Assembly: GCF_003590095.1 (NCBI RefSeq)
Contig: NC_039480.1
Coordinates: forward strand, 2,271,328 to 2,335,327
Source of the DNA: Trichoplusia ni
Taxonomy: Eukaryota > Arthropoda > Insecta > Lepidoptera > Noctuidae
Direction of reading: 5' to 3'
Length of the DNA: 64,000 bases
Within the stretch, counting starts at the first letter, position 1. Each line of letters starts with the position of its first letter. The notes beneath the pieces were generated by a model that worked only from the letters and a program-made list of their open reading frames with translations, was not told the DNA's origin and did not search any database. Of the stretch, positions 25,101-33,585 are shown in pieces. A program made the position numbers and the translations under genes.

Positions 25101-25553
25101 CGACCGTATTTCCTTACTTAAATACTTGAAACTATGGCATTTGGTTCCTGAGCATGTCTGCTGTATAGGTTAAGCATCTCTAGGCTAGGCCACGAAATGG
25201 ATGGGTGACCGTAACCAATACTTGGACGAGTAATGCTGTCACACAAAAAATAATCGATAAATTGAACTATCTCTAGTGTTTATCGAAATTTCCTGACTAG
25301 TTTCGGACCTAAACGGAGTCAGTTTGACTCACTCGTCGCCGCGTCAGCTCATGATTAAGGACTCCGGTTGGGTTCGAAACTAATCGGGCGATCCAAATAA
25401 ATACGTCATCAACAATAATGAATCCAATTCACGAAAGTTTCTTAAAACCTATGTAATATAATTTTATTAATATTTGTTTAACAGACAGCGGACACGACAC
25501 AAGAAAAACCAAAAATGGCGGCAGAAAATAACGACGGATGTAGAATTACATGA
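13110..25553 (+). CDS. ULK3: ULK3-type serine/threonine protein kinase with MIT domain
   Basis: Thirteen exons join in frame: 13110-13196, 13574-13731, 14519-14603, 14999-15053, 15464-15551, 16048-16163, 17407-17504, 18253-18405, 22989-23146, 23503-23621, 24227-24354, 24934-25038 and 25485-25553. The product is 472 aa, about the size I recall for vertebrate ULK3. The kinase domain shows GSGSYSTVYK (residues 16-25), Lys39 in VAIK, Glu59, HMDLKPHN (132-139), DFG (156-158), GSPLYMAPE (173-181) and DARVDLWS. The Arg-less HxD loop is also a feature of ULK3. Exon 9 onwards (from residue 281) encodes an MIT domain ending near YMDRAEELKEF; MIT domains bind ESCRT-III proteins. Family roles are Hedgehog/Gli regulation and the abscission checkpoint. 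Exons 11-12 encode a low-complexity linker that looks lineage-specific. Exons 6 and 9 are very GC-rich. Confidence 0.93.
14624..14770 (-). repeat. 5S-SINE tail fragment in ULK3 intron 3
   Basis: It contains CCCAACTATGTTGGTGTCGG, ACCAGTGTTTTACAAGGAGC and CTGACCTCCTCAACCCAGTT, the reverse complement of the tail of the element at 25805-26182. Confidence 0.7.
15058..15412 (+). repeat. Tandem repeat, period about 109-110 bp, in ULK3 intron 4
   Basis: Units begin at 15058, 15167 and 15277. The first two are nearly identical (CTGTCCCACTGCAGGCCTCT, then GAGAACGAGCATTGATCACC, then GAGCTGCCCCACGGTGGG); the third is diverged and carries an insertion. The array starts 4 bp after the exon 4 splice donor (15054). 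A further copy lies at 26350-26485. Confidence 0.85.
15838..15990 (+). mobile_element. tRNA-derived SINE in ULK3 intron 5
   Basis: The head AGCCGAGTGGTTCAGGTCAC resembles a tRNA A box, and GGGTTCGATCCCCGC a B box. It is followed by a body containing CTGAGTCTTGGTGT and a short A run. A related copy is at 38007-38170. Confidence 0.7.
16375..16485 (-). repeat. Helitron-like repeat fragment in ULK3 intron 6
   Basis: GAAATTTGGTAAAAATCGG, GCCGTTTCGGAGGAGTACGG and a terminal TATATTAGAT are typical of the body and 5' end of lepidopteran Helitron-like repeats. Related debris with CCCCTTGGGGGTA motifs continues through 16900-17340. Confidence 0.45.
18065..18195 (+). repeat. 5S-SINE tail fragment in ULK3 intron 7
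   Basis: It contains TGTTGCCCAGGTAACTGGGT, GTCGCTCCTTGTAAAACACT and AGCCGACCCCGACATAGTTG, in the same orientation as the full copy at 25805-26182. Confidence 0.75.
18730..21662 (-). mobile_element. Non-LTR retrotransposon (CR1/jockey type), 5'-truncated, in ULK3 intron 8
   Basis: A single open frame runs on the minus strand from about 21662 to 18994. It begins inside an endonuclease domain (ICVYRIP, then CGDFNIDIL near 21375) and continues through a complete reverse transcriptase: SVIKPLFKKEDKENMSCYRP, VDHKIL, HGVPQGSTLAPLLFIIYIND and the catalytic MFADDS. The ATG-less start shows that the 5' end is missing, apparently lost at the junction with the SINE at 21663. The 3' end (18730-18993) is non-coding and finishes in short ATAAAGAATT-type repeats. 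The reverse transcriptase frame has no stops, so the insertion is recent. It lies antisense to ULK3 in a 4.6-kb intron. Confidence 0.88.
21663..21912 (-). mobile_element. tRNA-derived SINE abutting the LINE
   Basis: The minus strand opens with GGCCTGTTGGTCTAGTGGTT (A-box-like) and GTGGGTTCGATTCCCGCC (B box). A body with GTGTGATGAGCATGATCATT follows, and a TATTAA-rich tail joins directly to the truncated LINE. A real tRNA gene is unlikely because the element continues about 180 bp past the tRNA-like head and has no acceptor-stem pairing that I can see. Confidence 0.75.
22095..22790 (+). mobile_element. R1-clade non-LTR retrotransposon remnant, internally deleted
   Basis: The pieces GDSKSRAREELLGSLDKVPW and RPYRWVRGKLRPWAPP are followed in another frame by KNTAPGPDGVPGRALVLAVK and SPSAYRPIV, the start of an R1-type reverse transcriptase. 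The coding part then stops and a GC-rich segment resembling the element's 3' end (CGGCCCCGCGTGCCTACGTG) follows directly. It therefore has a frameshift near 22310 and has lost most of the RT. Confidence 0.75.
23850..24165 (+). repeat. Two diverged tandem repeat segments in ULK3 intron 10
   Basis: GTACCTCTTAAACGGTTAAA (about 23886) and GTAGCTCCTAAACGGTTGAA (about 24072) begin similar segments with AACCGATTTGG or AACCAAATTG cores. This is a dispersed lepidopteran repeat, possibly Helitron-related. Confidence 0.4.
24590..24842 (-). mobile_element. Helitron-like non-autonomous element in ULK3 intron 11
   Basis: On the minus strand it runs from TCTATACTAATATAGAAAGC to ACAGCTAG, with flanking A and T, as expected for Helitron insertion between A and T with TC and CTAG ends. 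A short stem (CGCGGAC-GAA-GTCGCG) lies just before the CTAGT terminus. Relatives occur at 31050-31289, 39160-39275 and around the mariner at 40729. Confidence 0.65.
25056..25230 (+). mobile_element. Two tandem 5S-rRNA-like SINE heads in ULK3 intron 12
   Basis: CAGGTCAAGCAACTGTAGGC with GATGGGCGACCGTA, and again TAGGTTAAGCATCTCTAGGC with GATGGGTGACCGTA, resemble the internal promoter half of 5S rRNA (a GGTTAAGCA...GATGGGTGACC arrangement). Both are diverged and lie about 100 bp apart. Confidence 0.55.
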
Positions 25554-25804
25554 TTATTATATTAAAAAGAATTTCCCTTCTCTATGTAACATTCGGCTCC
25601 CAGTCTCCCCGACAGCTGAACACCAGCATGTCACCTCGCGACTGTCTATCTGACAACACAACACATGTTACTGTAACACAGTATCACATAGTAAGACTGC
25701 GTCACAACTGTAATGACTTGACGACTGTCAAAGATGGTGTTATAGTAACAGAGAGACGATATAATGTGTGTGTTGATCCGTATTTTTATAAAATATATGA
25801 GTAG

Positions 25805-26182
25805 CTACTGCACAGGCATGAGGAGCTCATGGCTAAGCTATAGCCGCATAAGTGATTCGATCACAGGTTAAGCTATGCTTGACGCGGTTGGTCCGTAGAT
25901 GGGTGACCATCTTTGTCATAACGAGTTCCTCCGTGTTTCGGAAGGCACGTTAAATTGTGGGTCCCGGCTGTTATTCCCACATCTTTGACAGTCGTTACAA
26001 GTAGTCAGAAGCTTGAAAGTCTGACAGCCAGTCTAACCAAGGGGTGTCGTGTTGCCCAGGTAACTGGGTTGAGGAGGTCAGATAGGCAGTCGCTCCTTGT
26101 AAAACACTGGTACTTAGCTGAAACCGGTTAGACTGGTAGCCGACCCCAACATAGTTGGGAAAGGGCTAGGCCAATGATGTAT
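25805..26182 (+). mobile_element. 5S-rRNA-derived SINE, near full length
   Basis: The head has AGCTATAGCCGCATAAGTGA, ACAGGTTAAGCTATGCTTG and TAGATGGGTGACCATC, a 5S-like internal promoter. The body contains GTGTTTCGGAAGGCACGTT and the tail GTTGCCCAGGTAACTGGGTT, TTGTAAAACACTGGTACTTA and GTTGGGAAAGGGCTAGGCCA, ending in ATGATG. Tail fragments are scattered through the window at 14624, 18065, 30945, 38185, 48563 and 55065. Confidence 0.65.
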
Positions 26183-26349
26183 GAGTAGCTACTGAATTGC
26201 TGAACCAATTTCGATGTTTAAGTGTTTAAATATCAATTTGCCTGTTCTTTTGTATGTATAATTTTTTTAATATGTAAAACAGAAACTGTGTAAAATGTAA
26301 ATATTAATATATCTGTGTGCCTTTAAAATCTTGCCTCTTTATAGTAAAT

Positions 26350-26486
26350 TAAATGTCCCACTGCAGGCCTCTCATACAGAGAACGAGCATTGATCACCAC
26401 GCTTGTGAGCTGCCCCACGGTGGGGCGCCATTACCGAAGCTGTTAATAACACCAGCCTGTAAGTGTCCCACTGCAGGCCTCTCATT
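26350..26486 (+). repeat. Distant copy of the ULK3 intron 4 tandem unit
   Basis: A full unit (TGTCCCACTGCAGGCCTCTC, then GCATTGATCACCACGCTTGT, then AGCTGCCCCACGGTGGGG) and the start of a second lie 0.8 kb past the ULK3 stop. Identity to 15190-15290 is near complete. Confidence 0.8.
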
Positions 26487-27164
26487 AATTTAATGGTTTT
26501 TTCATAACATCTTGAATTTTAAAAGACATTCATTATTAGTAATAAGTAATTTAAAATATGTTGTTTTTTTGTATGATACTTACAGGGTGTATCGTAAATG
26601 CAGTAATTTTTTGGTAATCGCTTTTGGGTATGGAACTGAAAACTTAGTCCAAGAAATCAATATTGAATTTAGTAAGGTCGCTCTTCAGGGTTCTGAACCC
26701 GAAGCGGAAATCTAAACGGATCTATATTAATAGGTCTCCCACTGTCTGTACATCTGTCACCAGATTTTAACTCTTGAACCGTGTTGTAACTTTTACAGAT
26801 TATTCATTTTTACTCACGCTATCGTCGACTGTACATATTTCATAAACAATTGTTTTAATTCATCCTATTTGTACGAGACCTTGGGTCGTGATTCCAACTC
26901 GCACTTGACCGGTTTTTTTGCATATAGTTTTTCAGTCATAAATCAAGATGTTTATTTCAGCAATAAGGCATTTTTGTTACACCCTGTATGTGAAGTAAAA
27001 TGTTGCTAATACAAACATTTGCGTGTTGAACAAATGTTGGCGATGTTGGCGTGACTTGTGTAATAATGTTGGCCATATAGTTGTACCAATGTTTGTTATT
27101 ATCTATTTAAAAGCCTGTGATTCTCATAATAAACTATTATTTTGTTAATTAAAATTTGTTTCAT

Positions 27165-27250
27165 TTAATCATTTTTAGCTGGAGAAATTATGGAGAGGCC
27201 TGTGACCAACAGTGGACTGCTATAGGCTGAGATGATGATGATGATGATAA
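27165..27250 (+). mobile_element. RTE-type 3' end with (GAT)n tail
   Basis: AGTGGACTGCTATAGGCTGA followed by GATGATGATGATGATGA is the lepidopteran RTE 3' terminus. A second such end (TTACGTTCAGCAGTGGACGG, then CAATAGGCTGAGATGAGAT) is at 27360-27412. Confidence 0.75.
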
Positions 27251-27479
27251 ATCATTTTTAAAATAAACTACCATCCAATTTTTCAATGTTGGGCGACTTT
27301 AAAGGATTTCAGATTCTAAAGCTTTCGTATTCACTTGTCCTTTTGACCAATTAATAAAAGGCTTTGAGAGAGGCTTACGTTCAGCAGTGGACGGCAATAG
27401 GCTGAGATGAGATTAAAAAGCTGAACCGAAATTGATATGATATTGCTGGCAAATTATTCGAGTATTTTGTTAAAATCAT

Positions 27480-27660
27480 AGACTGAAGTCATAATAATAA
27501 ACCTAGCCCATATACGTCCCACTGCTGGGCACAGGCCTCTTCTTAAGGAAGGTTTGAGCATTGCTCACCACGCTAGCTCACTGCGGGTTTCAGATTCCAA
27601 TATTTGTAATCCAGGTTTCCTCACGATGTTTTCCTTCACCGTTTGTCAGTGGTGTTTTAG
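27480..27660 (-). repeat. Dispersed lepidopteran repeat
   Basis: CGTCCCACTGCTGGGCACAG, TTGAGCATTGCTCACCACGC and CCTCACGATGTTTTCCTTC form a block seen widely in moth genomes. No coding frame is visible. Confidence 0.5.
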
Positions 27661-27810
27661 AATAATGAATAAAATACATATAATTTTGAACGTCACATTT
27701 ATATATTTAATTTATAATTCTTCTAGATAACATTATGTAATTATACATATTAATAACTGAAACTTAAGTCCAAGGTAATAATTTAAAGACAACAAACGCA
27801 ATTATTCTCA

Positions 27811-28016
27811 ACTAGCTTTTCGCCCGCGTCGATGTCGGTTGTATCGCGTTTCCAAGAGAACTCTTCAAAAGTCCGGGATAAAAACTATCCTATGTTCTTC
27901 CTCAAGGTCAACTTTATCTCTGTACCAAATGTCATTTAAATCTGTTCACTGGTTTAGACGTGAAAGCGTAACAGACAGACAGACAGAGTTACTTTCGCAT
28001 TTATAATATTAGTAGG
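27811..28016 (-). mobile_element. (GTCT)n-bearing Helitron-like element
   Basis: On the minus strand it starts CTACTAATATTATAAATG, carries a short (GTCT)n run, and ends GCGGGCGAAAAGCTAGT. The same family appears at 48085-48304 and 54666-54881. A further AGTTTTTGCGTGAAAGAGTA fragment follows at 28180-28245. Confidence 0.65.
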
Positions 28017-28271
28017 GAAGTAGGGATTTATTTAGGTACCTAACATTTGAGTAGTTAACCACTTTAAAGATCGAAAATAATCCCACGGGAACATAAAATC
28101 TTGAATAAAACTATCCTATGTATTAATCCTGGTTATATACTATCTATGTAACATGTTTCGTCTAAATCCGTTTAGTAGTTTTTGCGTGAAAGAGTAACAA
28201 ACATCCATACATACAAACTTTCGGGTTTATAATATTATTAGGACAAATACTTGACACTTATAAATGAATAA

Positions 28272-28495
28272 AAGTGCGGACAACATCACATACATTGTTC
28301 TGAACCCAAAGTAAGTTGCTAAAGCACTTGTGTTATGGAATTCAGATACAACGAAGGTACCACAAACACCCAGACCCGAGACAATGTAGAAATGTGAATT
28401 TTTACATTGACCCGACCGGGGATCGAGCCCGGGACCTCAGAGCTAGCGGCAACTTGTAACCGGTGCGTACGCCGCTCGACCACGGAGGTCGTCAA
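28272..28495 (-). mobile_element. tRNA-derived SINE just beyond the CAAP1 stop
   Basis: The minus strand starts GACGACCTCCGTGGTCGAGC (A box), then GAGGTCCCGGGCTCGATCCC (B box), with a body containing ATTCACATTTCTACATTGTC and an end at GTGATGTTGTCCGCACT. A close copy lies at 43773-43997. It abuts the CAAP1 3' end, 12 bp past the stop. Confidence 0.78.
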
Positions 28496-28506
28496 AGCTT
28501 ATCTTT

Positions 28507-31500
28507 CTAAATATTTGTACTAACTACTGTCTTTTCTGCACTTTCACTATCTTTTCTCTTTTTTTTCTTTTTTTTCTTTTCCTTTTTCGATTCCTTATTC
28601 ATATCATTATATTTCAACAGCTTTTTATACATTTTCAGCAATAATTTAGCATCTTTCTTCAAGTCTCCCGGTAGTATAGGATCGACGTATTTTGTCGAAC
28701 CTTCCAGAGTGTTATAATGGTCTATGGTTCCTTCTATAATCTCTGGTTCTATCTTTTCTTCTTCTCTCTTCTTCGCTTCTTCTTTCTTGTTCTCTGCTAA
28801 CTTATTTTTGAGTTCTATATTCTTCTTTCTTAACGCGTTTAGTATATTTGCTGTATTTAGCACCTTTTTAACTTTTTTGCTATCTAAATATCTATCTTTC
28901 CACGATATATTTTCTATATCTTTATAATCTTCTATTTTATCTTTTCCAGCATCTATTTCGTCTATTTTAGCTGATAAAGCCTCTATTTCTGTTGTCGTTG
29001 GATCCATAGACAAAATCTCTTCGCATGCAGACGAATCGTCTGAAAGTTCAAAGATTTCATTGATTTCTTGTACGTCATTTGATAGACTTGCGTTGTCTAT
29101 GTCCATCTTTTTATCTTTTGTCAAATCTTTGGCAGTATTGTCTATGGTTATAGAGATCTTGAGATCTTTTTCATCGTTGCCTTCACGAAAATCCGTTTTA
29201 ATGATTTTCTTATCTTTTTTAGTCTTTTTATCTTTTTTCTTCTTTTTCTTCTTGGTTTTAGTCTCCTCGTCTGATATACAGAAGACTTCTACTTCTGGGC
29301 CCTCTTTGTCCGATATTTCTCCTTCTGACTTCTCCGTTTCTATATCTTTTCCTTTTTCTTGTTCTTCTCCTTTATCTTCTTGTACTTCTGTAACTTTTAC
29401 TTCACTTTCTACGTTTACATTTTGTGATTCTTCTGTATTTACTTCTACGGGTAATTTTTCTACTTTTTCTTGTATTTCCGAGTTATCTTTATCTTTACCT
29501 TCTTCTATATCATTCGGAACATCTATTTCTACATTTTCTATAACATCTTTGCCTAAATCCATTTCTACATCTTTAACTAATTCTTCTGTAACAACTTCTT
29601 TATTTACTTCTTCACTAGCATTATCTTTATCTTTTATAACAGAATCTGTATCTTTTTCAATATTAACAACTTCCTGTACATTCTCAACGATTTCTTTCTC
29701 TGTTTCTTTAGATTTATCTTTTATCTTTGGCGAAGAAGAATCGTTGCTAGTATCAGAAGAGTCTGAGCTGACATTATCATAGTTCTTTCTGTCTAAATCT
29801 TCTAGAAGATCCATTTTCTCTGTATCAGAGAGCTGTAGAGTAATTTCATCTGTATCATCATACTCTTTGCTAACCTTTTTTCTTTTCTTCTTCTTTTTAG
29901 CTCTATCTTTCTCCTGTTTACCTTTTTCGGTATCTTTTGCGATTTCTGTGTTAGTTGCGGGAGTGGTTGTGAGTGTGGGAGTGGTATCTTTTTCTGTGGG
30001 TTTACCTTTTCTGTTGAGTCGTATCTTTTGCGTCGGTTTCTGAGGCGCTATGACCACCATGTCGTTGATTCTTTTAATTGTTGTTTGAGATTGAGATTCT
30101 TGAGATATTTCTGTAATAAAAGATGTGATGCTCAAGTTAATTGGTGATTTATAAGTCTTTAATAGAGGCAACAATAAATATTTAAGAAACCATGCGAGAC
30201 ATTCTCGTGGACCCGTACAAATAACTACACTAGAAAAAGATAATAATGTAATAATAATTATAATGTATTTTTGTCATCAGGCTTGATCTCATGAACCATC
30301 AGACTGTCTAGTTAAGACATTTGATAATATTATGCATCTTGGTTGCCGTTATAACAAAAACTAATGAAACGGTCATCAATTTGACAACCATCTTGTCTTC
30401 GCAAATTTTCTTTCTTAAACCTATACGGTACGGAACCGTCAGTGTTATAAGTCTGACTCGCACTTTAAGTGTGTCATTCTATTGCATTCGTAATTCATTC
30501 GAATTCGCCTGAATCATTAGTTTCATCTAATCCATGGAGGATGCTGTATGCTATGCCCCCTCCCAGGGTACTCACGCCTCTGCAGCTGTTCCAAGGTCGG
30601 CTTCTCATCCTCGCTGCTGATCTCCACGACCTCTGGCGGCTCTTCCTTAATCTCCACTTCGCTCTCTGATGAACGCGCGCCCACTTCCACCGTCTCTGAG
30701 GCTGTTTCTGTACAAAAAAGAGTGTTTAAAATGTGAGATTAGTTTTGAGTGACAGAAATGATAATTAGAAGATTTGGATCATAGTATACTATTTAATTTA
30801 TTTTTTAAATGACTATTATTTATTCTTGTGTTACAGTTGCAGGGGTCTTATAAGCATTTGTGTTCATACACTTAAGGCGAGCGATACAAAGAGCTGTGTT
30901 TATGACGATTGTAACGTTCAAAGAATGTTACTTAAAAGTCATCATCATCAGCCTTTTCCCAACCATGTTGTGGTCTTCTTCCAGTCCAACCGGTTTCAGC
31001 TCAGTCCCAGTGTTTTACAAGGAGCGACTTCAATGAGCAAAGCTTTAATCTATCTATACTAATATATAAAGCTAAAGAGTTTGTTTGTTTGAACGCGCTA
31101 ATCACAGGAAATACTGTTTCAAATTGAAACAAAATGAATCGAGGAAAGTTTTAGGCTGTATACCATACGCTATATACGCTGCGACTAATATGAGCGAAGA
31201 TACAATGGAAAATGTGGAATAACAGGGCTGGTATAAATCGTAACTTATATCTTCTAACTACGCGGACGAAGTCGCGGGCAACAGCTAGTCTTAAATGAAT
31301 ATAGATATCTGTCTAGACTGACTGTGCGCCTGTTCCTTCTGCAGCTGCGCGCGGATGGCCCTCGCGCGCGCCTGCAGCTCCAGCAACTCCAACACCGTGA
31401 GGCCGGCGCGGGCCGCGCGGGGGGGGGGCTCCTCACACGCCGCCCGGGACTTGCCCTTGGAGGAGCGACGGTGTTTGTGCTACGAGAGATACACAGAATC

Positions 31501-32976
31501 ATATAACTTGCAGTTGGAAATGTTACTGGTTACTGGTGATGGGCTCAGTTTTCCTAAGTCGGCCCATTGTGTGTCAGGTGGCTACTCATATTGATAATGT
31601 ATAGTTTTAGGCTGTGCCAACAATGAAGACAGACACAGTGAAGTAAAAGCAAAGCAAATTAAAACCAGTCAAAAGTGAGTTGGAGTGACGAAACTGAGAG
31701 ATACAAATCAAATTGGAGGCAAATAAACTTTTAAGTAAAATTAATTCTTCTTTTTTCCTGAAATTTATTTGTCACTTACAAAAATTAAGATTTTTTATTG
31801 CATATTAGTTGTTATAACAACAACTACCAAGATTTATGAGATACAGCTTCATGACAGGCTGATAGCAGAGCCTCAATAATACTTTCCATTTTAATCATTT
31901 CGCTATTTAACTAAAAACAGGTCATGTATGCTTACCTTCTTCTTCTTCGAGCTGGCCTGGCTCAGTATCTCCTCATCCGAGGATATACTATCCAGGGAGA
32001 TGGTCTCCAAGTTCTCAGGTGGAGGAGATGGGCTTGAAGACTCCGTGTCTGATGGTGGCTCCGCTCCATCCAAGATCGCACAGAGACGCTTTGAGCTTAT
32101 ACCTAGTAACTGAAAAAAGGGGTTGATTTGATATTATTCAGTTTGAGAATAATTCTGTTTTCCCGGTATAGCAGGGTAGTCTAGAAGGGTTGTGTGGCCT
32201 CGGTACACAAAGGACAAATGAAGGAATATGGGCAAGTTTAAATAAGTACAAGTCTGACACCGCCTTCCTCTTAACCCAATATGGAAGGAGGGATTTGTTG
32301 AAAAAAAATGTATAATTCTCTTGATGAAACTCAAGCCTATTATTTATTAGGTATCTTTAGAAAGTATAGCACTAGTTCTTGTTATTTGTGGATGGTTTCA
32401 ACCCTAAGTTGGGTCAGTGGGTCAATCTGAAGGCTTGGATATACACAGTCTATTTAGGCATGTAATTTTGAGACTTAATTTCAGGTGTGTGATAAATCAT
32501 AAAACATTTCCTCATTCTAACAAAATAATTTGTTTACAAAGTTGTTACAGTCGAAAATAAAAGTTCTGCTATGTAATTATTTTGTCAAATAAAATAAGTT
32601 AATGTATATGGGACAGGTAGTTGACCTATAACACAAGCTTAACAGATGAATTCCGTGACACTGGACGCTACCAATGGCTTAGGAAATGGCTATGCAGCGG
32701 AATCAGGGTAGACAAAACGTTACAGTAAACTATATGGCCTTAATAACAAACCTCTTCGGTGCATAGCTCCTGTAAATCATCTAGAGATATATTACGGATG
32801 CATGCCGGCGCTATAGCCTTTATTTCCTTGTACTTTAACACTGAAAATACTTGATGCATCAACTCAACACGATCGTGTATGTAATACGCCAGGTCATGGG
32901 TCTCAGAGTCCCGAAGCTGGGACGTAGAGGTCTCGGCCTTTTCGCTTTTCACTTTATGACGCTTTGCACGCTTCAT
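28507..32976 (-). CDS. CAAP1: CAAP1 homologue with extended Lys/Glu-rich C-terminus
   Basis: Five exons on the minus strand (32976-32752, 32109-31936, 31479-31323, 30707-30576, 30110-28507) join in frame to 763 aa. Residues 29-91 (YYIHDRVELMHQVFSVLKYK, then IRNISLDDLQELCTEELLGI) match the conserved region of vertebrate caspase activity and apoptosis inhibitor 1. Residues 162-178 (VLELLELQARARAIRAQL) match the C-terminal ELLELEMRARAIKAL motif that I recall from human CAAP1. The family is linked to suppression of caspase activation. Here the last exon adds about 534 residues of acidic and lysine-rich low-complexity sequence with several KKKKKK runs, suggesting a disordered nuclear or nucleolar tail. 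The start at 32976 is the first ATG; the frame extends upstream only through a TTG. The exon 3 donor is GTCAGT. Confidence 0.82.
30945..31290 (+). mobile_element. 5S-SINE tail fragment and Helitron-like element in CAAP1 intron 3
   Basis: 30945-31035 carries ACCATGTTGTGGTCTTCTTC and CCCAGTGTTTTACAAGGAGC. 31050-31289 runs from TCTATACTAATATATAAAGC to GGGCAACAGCTAGT, the inverted equivalent of 24590-24842. Confidence 0.6.
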
Positions 32977-33585
32977 ATTTGGATATTTACGCAAATTGTT
33001 CTAAAACACTACCTAAATCTGAGACGAATAGATCATAACTTATATAATCCGAATCATTCGAAAATGTTATAAAATTTGAACAATTCCGTTCAGAGAATGA
33101 ACTACACAATTTAGTAGCATTATTTGTTATTGAAGTTTATTTTGACAGATAATTAAATGCGTTCAAAGAAGTTGAAGGAATAAAGAAAATAAGTCAAATG
33201 GCAATTCTGAGTCTGTCGCAAAATATATTCTTAGTAAAAATAAAATGCGCTTTTGTTTTGTTTTGACGGTGTCAGTCAAAATTTTTTGTTGGTTCCGTGA
33301 GCATCTACAATCCTGGAATGAGATAAATTTAATAAAATTTTTCGGTATTCGTTGGACAAAATGCCACTGGAGGAAATGTTTGATTGCTACGTAGATAGGG
33401 CTATTCAAACTGTCTTTAAATCTCTCCTGTCGGTATTTTGTCCCAGAGTATCGAATTTTCCACCAATTAAAAAGTTAAATAAAAGGTACTGTCTAGAAAT
33501 AAAAAGTCCTTGGATTTTACAACACCACATTTTACTAGAGATTTGTAACTGAACGCATTGTATTTAAAAATTCGCGGTACAGTAC
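32977..33585. promoter_or_regulatory. Divergent CAAP1/RPUSD1 intergenic region
   Basis: Only 609 bp separate the CAAP1 and RPUSD1 start codons, which point away from each other. No TATA box is obvious, as is common for housekeeping pairs. A bidirectional promoter is inferred from the spacing only. Confidence 0.45.
33361..33552 (+). CDS. Short ORF upstream of RPUSD1 (possible uORF)
   Basis: ATG at 33361 opens 63 codons (MPLEEMFDCYVDRAIQ, ending LLEICN) and closes with TGA 33 bp before the RPUSD1 start. It is in the same frame as RPUSD1 but separated by stops. The product is not recognised. It could be a uORF in the RPUSD1 leader or chance. Confidence 0.25.
   Translation: MPLEEMFDCYVDRAIQTVFKSLLSVFCPRVSNFPPIKKLNKRYCLEIKSPWILQHHILLEICN

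Noticed and set aside
28430..28495. Possible tRNA gene (minus strand)
   Set aside because: Same head and body are repeated at 43773-43997, so it is a SINE.
29060..29782. 240-codon plus-strand frame rich in Ser/Phe/Leu
   Set aside because: It is the antisense shadow of the Lys/Glu-rich CAAP1 exon (AAG/GAA read backwards); no splice or start context.
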